Positions 10,957-21,191 of a stretch of 25,605 nt of DNA are shown piece after piece; the stretch's first letter is position 1, and every line of letters starts with the position of its first letter. The stretch is from Tieghemiomyces parasiticus (taxonomy: Eukaryota > Kickxellomycota > Dimargaritomycetes > Dimargaritales > Dimargaritaceae), in contig JANBPT010000701.1 of assembly GCA_027575765.1 (NCBI GenBank), positions 1 through 25,605 of the forward strand, written 5' to 3'. The position numbers were made by a program, and so were the translations under genes. The notes under the pieces were generated by a model, which saw nothing but the letters and a program-made list of their open reading frames with translations, was not told the origin of the DNA and ran no database searches.

Positions 10957-13900
10957 GATTGTACAAGTAGGCGAAAGAGTTGAATAATGAATAGACAGTG
11001 GAGTCTCAAAAAAGAAGGGTAGTAGTATATATATACGTGCGTGTGTGTGCGTAAAGTGCCTTGGTGGATACAGTTACCGTAGGGAGAATTCGGAGTAGAG
11101 GATAAGACCGTATCGAGGGAGGCAGCTGCTGTCTTGTTTTATACCCCACTTTTCGGGGCATTCGAATCCCGGCATCCATTGACCGCCAGTCAAGGATATA
11201 CTCGACCGGCCCAAGTTTAGCAATGGGTCGAGGTAGGCGTACAACCAATAGCTCTGACGAGTTGTATGATTTAGACTCTGTCCGGTGAGGGAGTGGGCGG
11301 GCGACGACGTCAACCGGCCGCCCTGGACTCTATTCCCGCCTCACTCAGGCCTGTTAAACTCGTCAAGGCGCTGATGTCAACGTCGACGCTTCTGATCCCC
11401 AGAACGGCCAGTCTCCTCTTATTTCTGCCGCCCCACAAGGGTACTAATACTACTGTATGGCTCAACGTGTAAATGTTCTGGGATGGGCATTGCTTTCCAT
11501 CAAATCTACTCTGGGCTTCACTAATACCGGCCAAAGTCGGGCACCGTACGGTATAACGGCGAATGGTTCTGACGCTAAAATCTTCCAGTATTGGATAGAT
11601 GGATGCCCCCTTGTCAAATTACTGCTGCCCCACGATGTGAAAAGTCGTGTGGTTTTTATGATGGATTATATATAATCACCATCCTACCTATCGTTGCGTG
11701 ACACCAAGCGGGCTAGAGAGGGCCGATCCCGCGTAAATGGTGTTGGCAGCTCTCGTAGCCACTGTGATCCAAACGCCCGCCCTCCTACTTGGACGGACGA
11801 CCATTGCCACCTGGTATGCCTTCTATGGCAGTCTCCTTGATTCCAGAGACATGACGAGGACCGGAGTGGTGTGACTTTCCTGCGAGAAGATCTTATCCAT
11901 AAACACTATTGCACGATCTGGTTGGTGGCGACGCAGCCCCGCCCCTGAAGGAGCGATGCTCAGTTTGATATGACCTGGCGAAAGTAATGTCGATCGGGAG
12001 GCTAGAGACTCAACCCGGCAGCGTATACAATACCACCACTTTGGCGATCACGCGTCAGGGCAGGAGCTTCTGAAAGCGTTGCATAATCCTTTCTGATCCC
12101 AGACTTCCATGCCCTGGTTATGGGGCAACTTGTAGTAATAATGGACAATAAACCCACCCAAAACATTGGCTGTCGACCCTGACATAGCACCTTGGCGTTC
12201 ACCTTGGGTCTGGTCAACTCCAAAGGGAACCTGGTTGGGATCCAGGTCGTTGCCGGCAGTAGTAGTAGATCGAGATACGTTTGCACAGGCTTAATACTAG
12301 GTAGAGCGAAGGTATCCTTTACATAAGCTGCGGCAGTGTGTATGGGTGTGGATGAGTGGGTATACTGCGTATGGAGGAAAATAGTAGGTTCGAAAGAGGC
12401 CTAATGGTTTTGAACAAGGTTAGATGACTGAAACTGATGAGAATGATAGATAGCTAAGGCACGCCCGGCCAGATCTATCAATGTGCTTGGCAGGAGCGTC
12501 CGGCTGTTCTGGTCTCTGCTTGATCGCCAATAATGTGTCTTGCCAGAGAAGGTGTGACTGACGGACGACGTCAGTTATCTACAACCTACCACCTCACCCA
12601 CCATCCGAGTCTGCACGACTCGATATAACCGCCGGGGGATCCCATACCGTCTATTGTGTAACCTTACCTGTGAGTACCTATATAGGGTCACTCCCGCCAC
12701 TATCCCCCGCCTTAAGACCCGTATATGTCTGCCAAGCATGATGGGCTAAGGCCACCATCTTCGCATATCCTCTCGATGGCCATCAGCACTGAATAAGGGC
12801 GGTAGGGCGACTTCCCCGACTTCCTACCTGTTCTCTCCTCTAAATATATATATGTGTGTATGTGTCCAACGACCATCATCAAAACCTTTTCCACTTACTT
12901 TCCTCGATTTTATGATTCTTGCGCTAATGCGAGGGTATTAAGTCCAGTTGATGGTAAGCTGAAAATAGACACAAAGTACGTCATTATCGGACGAGCAGTA
13001 ACGTGCCAAGTCGACCTACTTCGCTATGACAGAGGTCGCGATGCTATGAGGGGGTAGTGGAAATACTGGGGGGGGACTAGACCACAGAGCACTTCGCCCT
13101 AACTACTTACATCCCTGACCACTGACCCCCAGTGAGGGGGTGCGCATTTGGTTTGTGCCTCCACGATCTCAATCGGACGGGACAACGTACTGGCGTTCGC
13201 TAGCTGTCTCTTTCGAGTCGTTTGATGTTTCATGGTCTTGTTAACAGAAACCCATTAGGCCACAGTGGCCCCCGTTGTGAACAAGAGGGTACACAGCACG
13301 TGTGTCGTAGACAGAGATATCAGCCCCTCTACCAGTAACTATCCTCCCAGCGGCCCCAGCGCGAAGCTACCTAGTTAGCGAATGTCACAGATTAGGGGTG
13401 AGAAGGGAAAACCAGGTAGGATTGGCAACGCCAGTGAACGACGAAACCTGTCGAGATCGGTTAGAATGGCGTGCTTGTGGGATAACTTGCAGGAAGTGTG
13501 ATCCAGACGCAGTCGCCCACGACCCGAGCTGGCCACAGCAACCAGGTGACTCGTTACGTCCGACTTTGCCCTAGTGCTCTTGGTGTAGGGCAGCAGCTTA
13601 GAGTTTTCTTGCTTGGCGCCACGGGTCTAGCGGGTGGGGGTAGTCCAAGGCAGTAAGATGGAAATAGAGGTGAAGCTGAAAGGAAATATGCAGTATCGTA
13701 GAGATCGCAAGACGGTGGAGGTGTTGGGTGGTTGTACACGATCTGCAGGACAAAAAACCGAACGGCGACCGTTGGATGTCGTCGAAGGTAACCGGGGTGG
13801 ACCTCGGCGAGCTTTTAAGGGAGAAGACCTGGAGAGGGCAAACCGGTCAAATCTGACGCGGGATGATATAGGCCTTACCGTCCCTGCTGCCAGCAATGTG

Positions 13901-14042
13901 AAGGCTCTCTCCCCTGGCTCACAGGCTTAGTCTGCGATCCACCTCTCATCCATTCTTTTTGATGTAATGAAGTCTTTGGGCTATAGTGCAGGGCCTCTGG
14001 TTCGTAATGAAAGCACAGAACCAAATAGTCGGTTTGTAATGG
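10957..14042. other. Intergenic between the two OCIA-like genes
   Basis: About 3.1 kb with no gene I can support. The largest frame is 98 codons at 13634-13930 (plus), which has an equally open frame opposite it and no motif. A GTAAGT site on minus near 13104-13109 has no convincing exon before it. Short AT/GT-rich simple sequence lies at 11028-11050 and 12843-12862. Confidence 0.45.
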
Positions 14043-14048
14043 TTTATT
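14043..14048 (-). terminator. Poly(A) signal of OCIA-like copy 2
   Basis: AATAAA on the minus strand, about 125 bp beyond the stop codon of the gene ending at 14174. The distance agrees with the other genes here. Confidence 0.4.
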
Positions 14049-14089
14049 ACGAACGAATGATGGGTGGATATTGTATTGATAGAGGAATC

Positions 14090-14101
14090 GGGGGGGGGGG
14101 G
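14090..14101. repeat. G12 homopolymer
   Basis: Twelve consecutive G in the 3' flank of OCIA-like copy 2. A second run of nine G lies at 14431-14439 inside its intron. Such runs are prone to length errors in sequencing and to slippage. Confidence 0.9.
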
Positions 14102-14173
14102 TCCCCGCTGTGCTCCATTAACATATCCAGTCACTACAAGAGTTATTTGTGGAGATTCGTCACCTCAACCTGA

Positions 14174-14697
14174 TTATTTTGGGCTGCTCTTCTCGTCGCC
14201 GCTACTGAGCACGTCCTCCAAAGTAGTTGGCGTGGACTGGGGCATCGTGGGCTTATCTGACAAGTGGTTACGTTTCATGCATTCCTTCATAGCCTGGTTC
14301 GCGAAAAGCCAGCCGACAAGCGAGCCGGTAACTGCGTATATAAATCGTACGGTATATTCGCCGCGTGGATAGATCGGGTAGGAAAACACAGGAGGAGGGG
14401 GAGGGGATGGCGAATTAGACATGGTTTTTTGGGGGGGGGTTGTTCAGCTGCACGCCGTATTGAACCCTGGAACCGTGCCGTTCAAAAAGGCCTGACTCGC
14501 CCAAAAGTAAACTTACCAACCCCGGCTAGGATAGAGTTATTGCGAGGGAGCTTAAACAAGACGTTGCTGATATAGCCACCTAGGAAACCACCGGTCACAC
14601 CGGCGACAAGGCCGGTGCGGCTCGACTCGCTCTGGCACTCGCCATAGGGCACGAGGCTCGGTTTCATATCGCCGATTTCACGGGTCCAGCGGGTCAT
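14174..14697 (-). CDS. OCIA-domain-like small membrane protein, copy 2
   Basis: Exons (minus strand) 14697-14517 and 14331-14174 give 112 residues. The 185-bp intron has donor GTTG|GTAAGT and acceptor ATATACGCAG, phase 1. The start is supported by an in-frame TAA seven codons upstream. Residues 19-25 read GECQSES, matching the EC..ES motif at the start of OCIA domains. Hydrophobic helices follow at about 29-43 (TGLVAGVTGGFLGGYI) and 55-72, with LPRN between them. NQAMKECMKRN corresponds to the cysteine-containing end of the domain, and a 35-residue polar tail (SDKPTMPQSTPTTLEDV) extends beyond copy 1. OCIA proteins are mitochondrial membrane proteins linked to complex III assembly and prohibitins in animals. 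Identity to copy 1 is about a third by eye, but helices, turn and intron align without gaps after CQ. Membership in OCIA is by pattern, not by search. Confidence 0.68.
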
Positions 14698-15654
14698 GCC
14701 GGAAAGTTCGGGTTAAATGGTAGGTGTAAGTGGAAGGAAAGGTATGGAGTAGGGTGAGGTGGTGTTGGTAAGGTTCAAGACCATGAATGTGGTAGAAATG
14801 GGTAAAGTACGAGCTTCGAGGCGAGTGATAGCGAGGGCGTATGTATATCCCCTAAGGAATGTGTATAGACAATGTGGCTAAGAAACGGGTCCTTGGTTTA
14901 CTTGTTCACTCACTCTAGCGGGAAGGTTTGACCAGCCCTCCCCTCCCCCTTGGCAGCGACGACACCCTAAGACATATGCTCCCCCAGCTGCACACAGCCT
15001 ATGGTCTGCCCCTACTCTCTTCGAGGCGCTGGCTCGCCAATAAAAGGACTGTTGCGCCCTCACAGTATTGAACAGGCTAATGGTGCATGCATCACGTGAT
15101 GTTGGTGTCACCTATTAGAAGGAAGCCAGGCGGGGGACGAAGCTGATGACGTTAGTAGCGGGGTATGACGCTCGGGGGCCGTAGCGAGCGAGAGGGGTAT
15201 AGTGTAGTGTCGTAAGCACCCCCCTCCCATGCCCGTCCCCATCAGTTCGATTGGTGGTGACCTATAGTAATCCGCTGCCACGACAGAGTAGGAAAAACAA
15301 TATTAAGCGAGGCAGGGCCAGTGAGATGCATTGCCCCAGTGTCGGACAGCCTACAGATAGGCTCCTGACCATTCCACTTTATTTACGCCCTATCTCGTTG
15401 TGCCTTGGCCGGGCCCATTGACCCTCTCCCCTCCACCTGTAAACCCCAAATTTTAACGCTTTGACAGCACTGCTACCGTCCTCCCCCCTTACTACGCCTG
15501 ACACCAGACCAAAGATAATTTCGATTTCGGGTGTCCAAGGCTATCGATTCACTTTTTCCCCTCTACACTGGCGCGTTTGCTTACCATATCCAAATCGATT
15601 TCGGCCATCCCCGTCCCTTCCGACGGCACTAACAGACTACATTTCACTAAAACC
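14698..15654. other. Divergent promoter region between OCIA-like copy 2 and the heme lyase gene
   Basis: The two genes point away from each other across 957 bp. CCAAT occurs at 15037-15041 and inverted CCAAT (ATTGG) at 15250-15254, both more than 300 bp from the starts, so their role is doubtful. The 200 bp before the heme lyase ATG are pyrimidine-rich, as in many fungal leaders. No other gene is supportable here. Confidence 0.35.
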
Positions 15655-16847
15655 ATGAGTTCGACCGACAAGTCTGCGCCGGCCAAGTCCTGCCCGGTCG
15701 ATCACGGCACGGCCACCACGTCCAGTGATGCGTCCACGCGTAATTGGTCCAACCTCTTTGGCCTCATTCCCAGCGGGCCCGCGGGCCGGACCACTGCCGC
15801 CCCTGCTACGCCACCGCCGTCATCGTCGTCACCGGCCACGTCAACATCGTCGGACAAGGTCCACGCCCACAACCTCATGCCGACCTTGGAACAGACCCCC
15901 GTCCCAGGCCAACGCCTTGTTCTCTCTACTGAACGCGAAGTTTCCACCATTCCCCGGGCTTTCGTCGGCGAATGTGCCGACGGTAGCTGCCCAGTCGGCT
16001 CAAATTCCGCCGCGGCCGAATGTCCCGTGGCTACAAAAGACGGAAAGACTGCCTCGGTTTCCCATGCCGACGCGAACGGACTCTTCACGCACGACGGCGT
16101 GGATGACCCAACCCAGTCGACCAATTGGGTATACCCCTCCTCCCAACAGTTTCACCAAGCACTGGTGCGTAAGGGCTGGGAGACTCCCGAGGGCGAGGTG
16201 GACACCATGGTGGCCATCCACAACTTTTTGAACGAGGGGTGCTGGCAGGAGGTGCTTAAATGGGAAAAGCTACACGCCGACGAGTGCCGCGAGCCCAAGC
16301 TGCTGCGGTTGCGTGGTCGGCCCAATGACCTGAGCCCCAAGGCGCGCCTCTTGGGCTGGTTCGGGTAAGTGTGTGTGTGTGTGTGTGGAGGGGGTTATAT
16401 AATACGCTCCTTTCCTCGCTATAGTGGCAGTGGTCACTGTTATGATTTCACCGTATGGAAGAGTCCTGGCTAGAACCATTCGAGCCGGTGGAAGGGGTGC
16501 TGCTACGGTCTAAGTAAGTATCTGAGTTCCTACTAACTAATCTGGCCCGACCATATTTATTTTTTACGACCATGCAACCCTTCCCTTGATATATTTGTAT
16601 ATATACGCTCCATATTAGAACGCCCCGGCCATTCGACCGCCACGACTGGACCGTCTCCCGCTGCGGCAAGGAGGTCCGGTACATCATTGACTACTACTCG
16701 GGCGACGGCGACGCCGACATGCCCGAGTTCTATGTGGACGTCCGCCCGGCCCTTGACTCACCGCAGAACGTGTACGACCGGGCACGCATCGCCCTGAAGG
16801 AAGGTTACGAGCGGCTGGCGGGCGACCAAAAACCCACGACCAAATAA
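15655..16847 (+). CDS. Cytochrome c-type heme lyase (holocytochrome c synthase, mitochondrial)
   Basis: Attaches heme covalently to the CXXCH motif of cytochrome c or c1 in the mitochondrial intermembrane space. Exons 15655-16364 and 16619-16847, joined in phase 2, give 312 residues; intron 16365-16618 starts GTAAGT and ends ATTAG. Joined this way, [14 protein letters not shown] has the same spacing as the family motif. Three CPV heme-binding motifs lie at residues 13-15, 112-114 and 123-125. [14 protein letters not shown] and [12 protein letters not shown] occur at 73-101. The catalytic domain runs from 158 ([20 protein letters not shown]) through [20 protein letters not shown] at 188-207, FDRHDW at 242-247, EVRYIIDYY at 255-263 and DVRPALDS at 277-284. 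The long S/T/P-rich region at 41-68 is extra. ATG 15655 is preferred over an in-frame ATG-less extension upstream. CYC3 and CYT2 types cannot be told apart by eye. The intron holds a possible cassette exon at 16425-16513. Confidence 0.93.
16369..16387 (+). repeat. (GT)n run directly after a splice donor
   Basis: Nine GT units continue straight from the GTAAGT donor of the heme lyase intron. Intronic GT repeats near donors can bind splicing regulators in animals; in fungi this is unproven. Confidence 0.85.
16425..16513 (+). other. Possible cassette exon inside the heme lyase intron
   Basis: A strong acceptor (pyrimidine tract then CTATAG) ends at 16424 and a strong donor (GTAAGT) begins at 16514. 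Together they would split the 254-bp intron into introns of 60 and 105 bp around an 89-bp exon. Read in phase from exon 1 it hits TAG after 16 codons, so inclusion would remove the FDRHDW part. In another frame the last part is open and runs in phase into exon 2. Confidence 0.35.
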
Positions 16848-16982
16848 CACCGACGCTTCCCAGTTTGTCTAGAATCTTCAACTTCCAGAGGGCATTATTA
16901 TTATAATTTCCTCTGCGAGGATTCATGGAGCTTTTATTTTTAATTAGACTAAAGCTGCATCTAGCCTACAACTGTATGTTTA

Positions 16983-16988
16983 AATAAA
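16983..16988 (+). terminator. Poly(A) signal of the heme lyase gene
   Basis: AATAAA about 135 bp past the stop codon, in an AT-rich trailer. A second copy of the hexamer lies about 12 bp further on. Confidence 0.4.
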
Positions 16989-18569
16989 AATGAAAATAAA
17001 CCCCCCCCTGCATTTCGTTGCTATTCTCTATGACGTGGTTCCCTAATATGAGTTGGGTAGATTGAGCATACTGTGGTAGTGGTTTTAAACCTTCTCCCCC
17101 GCCTCGAATCAGGTGACAACCGCAATTGGTCAGTAATATAATCACCATTGACATGCACCTAACAAACGTCTCGGACTCATTACTTACCCAGTAGTTTGTC
17201 TAAAGGCCACACTATTTTCAATAATAATCAACCCTATAGGTTTCCCACTTCTGCTTTTCGGCTGGCCATCCCCTCTCCCGGACGCGAACCACCAGTTTTC
17301 CATCCGTGTTTCAACCGTCTTACCCTCTTGGCTTCTTACTCTTTCTCTTTTTAGTCCAGGCCTTCCCTAGGAGAGCAGCCTCGTTGCCGTAGGGTGCACA
17401 GATCTGCACGATCATGATTGAATTCGAAGGGCCCTCAAGTAACCGCCTGGCGGGGAGGGGGACTACGGAGTCTTCGAGTGCCGAAGGCTACTAGATACTG
17501 GCATTTCGTGATCCGGTAGCTTTACTTCCACACCCGACCCCCATTAACTATCCTCCAGTACACAGTAAAACTGATTTCCTATCAATAATTATAATATTGA
17601 TGGTTTTCATTGAATCCCTTTAACCTCCTTCCCATCGCAACCACAGACCCTCCAGGTTAAGATACCAGTAACTTTATAACGCATTTAACGATCAGCCGAA
17701 TAAAGTTCTCCAGGTGAATCAACAGCGGCAAGATTTATTTTAGAATATTTTTTTTAGGATAATGGAAACTGACCCATTTTTAACGAATGCCATATATTGC
17801 CCGGCGGAGGCTGGGTTGCCGCGATACCACGAGTACTTAGCCCTTATCGGTGAAATCCTCCTATTTCAGGCTGATATTACTACGAGGTGAGCCATCTGAC
17901 TCTATTCCTCAACCTACCGGTCACGATAATGCCGCGGGTTATAAAACGCTATGAAGTCTTACCTAGAGGAAGTCGGATCCTGCTTCTAGTTTCCCCCAGG
18001 TTAAGCGGACTTTATAGTCTATTATCTTACCAAGCATCGCCTTACGCTTAAAGGCAAATAATAACAATAATAACATTAACACTACGATAAGAAATTGGGA
18101 GACTGGATGTGCTGCGGAACGATTAGTGGCGTCGACAGCTGCCAGTCAGGACGGCGGCTGATGGTGCGAACACCTGATCATGGAACCCCCCCCCCTCCCC
18201 CTTCCTCACTCCTACTTCAACCTCCGGCCCCTTAAATCCGAGTCGATCCAGTATTACCCCTGCCCACTCCTCCTTTCGTCCGTGACCTGAAGCGGCTGTA
18301 CCAGGTGTTCGGACTTATGATTTTTCGAATCTCGAGTCTGTAACTTAGTCCAACTGATAATCTTGACATGTGTCCAGTTTTCTCCGCCCGAGTATTAAGC
18401 GATCTGGCCTTGGAACCCGGGGGGAAGGTTCATATAAATACCCACCTCACTACCACATCCCTAATTTACCCACATTGATAATTCTACGTATTCAGTTTAT
18501 TAGTTTGTACCTTAATTAATGATATGCTGTGCCTCGTAACACTTCTGACCACACCGTATTAGTTATTAC

Positions 18570-18587
18570 TATATATATATATATATA
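18570..18587. repeat. (AT)n microsatellite
   Basis: Nine AT/TA units about 90 bp before the start of the CRN/RHS-like gene. Confidence 0.9.
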
Positions 18588-18678
18588 CATATTAGTGTCA
18601 TTACCCTCCTCCCTCGACTTCTAGTCTACGGACCCTCAGCTCATCCACAATTGTTTTACCGGGAGCGCTATCCAACCC

Positions 18679-20712
18679 ATGGAGACTCCGCACTTTCCTT
18701 TCGAGATGGGCGAAGCCGTGGATGAGGGTCTCGAACTCGTCCGCTGGCCCCAGAAAACGGGTAACTTCTACCTCCCTCACCTTTCCGTACACAGTCTACC
18801 CGCGGCATTCTCGGTGGTTGGCACCGGTAAGCACCGGCTGGTGCGCCTCCTGACCCGTCGCCGGATCCATCTCGACCTGATTAAACGGCTCGACCCCCTC
18901 CTGGCAGTAGCTCGAGCCGCCCGTCGGCCCCCTGTTGAGCGCCGTGCTAGCGAGGGATCTGACCTGGCCGATCGGCTAGCCTACCTTAACCTTTTGTCGG
19001 GGAAGGCCAAACTCCCGCCCCCGTCACCTTCCTTACCATCCAAATCACTACCTAATGATTCGGCGCCTCTCGAACACCTGCGTCAATCGGCCGAGAGTTC
19101 ACGGTCATCGGAGCGCGGCCTCTACCTTCACGGACCCGGGGGTTTAGGTAAGAGCCACGCAGCCTATTCCCTAGCAGCACACTACCGTCGTCTAATTGCC
19201 GACACGCGCGTCGTGTATCTAGCGCACGCGGCCGAAGGTTGGGGGGAAGGCGATAAAGCCTCGGACCTGCACCGCCTTCTCGATGAGCTGGAGGGCAGTT
19301 TTCATCGGGATCCGCCGGTGGTCCGGGAACTCAACCGCCTGCGGAAAATGATGGCGCTGGGGACCTCGCCTCACATCACGGTCGGGTGTCTGCCTTTCCT
19401 ATGGGAACGGATTGATGCGTATAGTCGTGGGCAGGGCTTAGCGATATTGTGGGTGTACGATCACTGGGATACCGCCAAGGCCGACGCGGGCATCCTGCCG
19501 ACGGCGGCACGGTACTTTCTCGCGCATCCGAGCCACGTTACAGTGGTGGTTGGCCGCATGCCCCAGGCTCCTGAGGGCCTCGCACTCCCGGTGGTGGCCT
19601 TTACTTCGTTCGGGCCTGGGTTTACCGTTTCCGAGGCCCGTACCTATCTGCAGATTCCGCCGGGCCGTACGGTGAACCTAGCCCTGAATTGGCCATTGAC
19701 TACCGAGCAATGGCGAACTTTAACCTCATACACCAATTTGGTACCGGGTGAACTGCGGTGGATGAATAAGTTTCGCGCCGCAGCGGCCAAAGGCGAGCCC
19801 TTTAGCACCTGGTTCCCTGACTGGCTTGCCATCCGGCGGGCCGAACTCCTTGCTAATCATTTGGCGTTTCTGGCCACCCGTAGCGCCGGCCAGCTTGAGG
19901 CCTTCCACCGGGTCGTCAGCATGTTTACCCAGACGGGTCAGATCCCAGCCACGACCTCAGCCACCGCACTAGATAGCGCAGTTATGTCCCTGACACCTCC
20001 GAACCTCCCAGCTACGGCCGTTCCGTCCGCTACGCTGCAATTTATCCACCCGCTAGCCGAGACCGTCATCACCAATCTCCACCGCGAAGCCGATCCCGGA
20101 TTACCGGCCGTCGCGCACTACATCCTCCACGCCGACTTTTTGACCACCACCAAAGGCACTGTCGCCGAAAAGTATGTACACTGGTGCCTCCAGCACTACC
20201 GTCGCTTCACGTTTCCCTGCGTTCGTCTTGGCTTCGGCCCCACCAGCCAACCGACCACCCTGGTCATCCAGAGTGACGCCTGCGAGGTAACTACACTCCG
20301 CACCCTCGCCGACCTCGCACCTTACTGCCGCCAACACCGCCGGTCCAGCCCCTCGTCTGACCGGTCCACCGTGTTTTTGCCGCAGGCTTCAAATTTTCCC
20401 AAATTCGACTGGGCCGTGTGGCACGCGCCGACTGCTAGGCTCTACCTCTGCCAGATGAAGGCCGGTAAGGAGGTGCAGCGGTATATTACTAAACTTACGG
20501 CCGACGATGTGATGGAGTGGTCGAAGGAGACTGGGGTCAAGTACGACGATATCCGGGTGGTTTGGGTGGTTGCGAGGGATATGTTCGAGCTGCTCCAGGG
20601 GAAACGATTCCAAGGGAAGGACGGCCGGTATCCAATACAGCGACAATATGTGACTTCGTTTCAGGATAACCCCGACTGGCCCGCCCTGAATGAGCTGCAG
20701 CGCTACGAGTAG
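18679..20712 (+). CDS. Crinkler (CRN)/RHS-like protein: P-loop NTPase plus REase-fold nuclease domain
   Basis: One uninterrupted frame of 677 residues. A Walker A motif GPGGLGKS (152-159) follows the strand GLYLH. Walker B is probably AILWVYDHWD (255-264). VVVGRMP (289-295) and NLVPGELRWMNKF (353-365) fit the later sensor and GG-P-R-like motifs of CRN/RHS NTPases. The C-terminal part begins at about 491 with KGTVAEKYVHWCLQHYRRF, like the G-x-FE-x-x-H helix that opens the REase-like domain. It continues with FPKFDWAV (573-580) and LYLCQMK (588-594), a D...QxK core. Residues 1-80 do not clearly show the ubiquitin-like header of oomycete Crinklers. Proteins of this class in oomycetes, chytrids and zygomycetes are effectors or inter-organism toxins acting in host nuclei, and relatives occur in trypanosome retrotransposon hot-spot proteins. 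No signal peptide is visible. The upstream TAG at 18622-18624 closes the frame unless a 5' exon is spliced there. Confidence 0.72.
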   Translation: METPHFPFEMGEAVDEGLELVRWPQKTGNFYLPHLSVHSLPAAFSVVGTGKHRLVRLLTRRRIHLDLIKRLDPLLAVARAARRPPVERRASEGSDLADRLAYLNLLSGKAKLPPPSPSLPSKSLPNDSAPLEHLRQSAESSRSSERGLYLHGPGGLGKSHAAYSLAAHYRRLIADTRVVYLAHAAEGWGEGDKASDLHRLLDELEGSFHRDPPVVRELNRLRKMMALGTSPHITVGCLPFLWERIDAYSRGQGLAILWVYDHWDTAKADAGILPTAARYFLAHPSHVTVVVGRMPQAPEGLALPVVAFTSFGPGFTVSEARTYLQIPPGRTVNLALNWPLTTEQWRTLTSYTNLVPGELRWMNKFRAAAAKGEPFSTWFPDWLAIRRAELLANHLAFLATRSAGQLEAFHRVVSMFTQTGQIPATTSATALDSAVMSLTPPNLPATAVPSATLQFIHPLAETVITNLHREADPGLPAVAHYILHADFLTTTKGTVAEKYVHWCLQHYRRFTFPCVRLGFGPTSQPTTLVIQSDACEVTTLRTLADLAPYCRQHRRSSPSSDRSTVFLPQASNFPKFDWAVWHAPTARLYLCQMKAGKEVQRYITKLTADDVMEWSKETGVKYDDIRVVWVVARDMFELLQGKRFQGKDGRYPIQRQYVTSFQDNPDWPALNELQRYE

Positions 20713-21191
20713 GTTGAGAGTGGAGCGATGGAGTGTGTGGGCAGATTATTATTAAATTTTCTTGACCACAGTGTTGGCTGCTGATTGTCCACATTGGTTG
20801 TATTGGTATTATAAATAAACCTGTTTGCCATTCGCAGCACCATCACCTGCTACTGATAGGCGGTTTACTCCTGATGACAGGACCCTTTGTCCTCGGGGAG
20901 AGCGATCAGAGCCACGGCAGTCTATCTATATCTATTGTCGAGCACTAAAGGGTCAAGCATGTCAACTATACACACTGTAATACGTAAAGCTGAGCAGTGG
21001 GCATTGTAAACCACTAAAGAGGGAAGGGAGACACTGACAAAACCCGACTCTAGCAATTAGTCGTGCGTCACTCCCACCCCCTCTCATGCACAACCCTACC
21101 ATACACCTCCGGCCTAGACGGTCTTCTCATTTCAGTACGCGGGAAGAGCCAGGCTGCTTATACGCAGTGGGTTAGGCACAGCTGGCCAGAG
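20713..21191. other. Intergenic between convergent genes
   Basis: The CRN/RHS-like gene and the coiled-coil gene converge here. Apart from the AATAAA at 20814-20819, I see no gene or repeat. Confidence 0.5.
20814..20819 (+). terminator. Poly(A) signal of the CRN/RHS-like gene
   Basis: AATAAA in a TATAAATAAAC context, about 100 bp past the stop codon. The same spacing is seen after other genes here, which suggests the gene is expressed by ordinary nuclear signals. Confidence 0.5.

Larger units (their letters stand above)
16848..18678. other. AT-rich intergenic region before the CRN/RHS-like gene
   Basis: About 1.8 kb without supportable genes and clearly more AT-rich than the coding parts. 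It holds poly(A)-signal-like words just after the heme lyase gene, a C/T-rich tract at 18186-18205, TATAAATA at 18433-18440 and an AT dinucleotide run at 18570-18587. The last 80 bp before the next ATG are pyrimidine-rich and end in an acceptor-like CTTCTAG at 18624. Confidence 0.5.

Noticed and set aside
11150..11178. tRNA-like T-arm (ATTCGAATCCC)
   Set aside because: The flanking bases do not form the five-pair stem around a seven-base loop, and no matching anticodon or D-arm was found upstream.
15725..16231. 168-codon plus-strand frame and 140-codon minus-strand frame within the heme lyase gene
   Set aside because: They are out of frame with the clearly conserved heme lyase motifs and have no motif of their own.
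18679..20712. Identification as mitochondrial ribosomal protein mS29/DAP3
   Set aside because: The P-loop and following strand are similar in style, and many neighbours are mitochondrial. But the protein is far longer than mS29 and has a C-terminal D...QxK region typical of CRN/RHS proteins.
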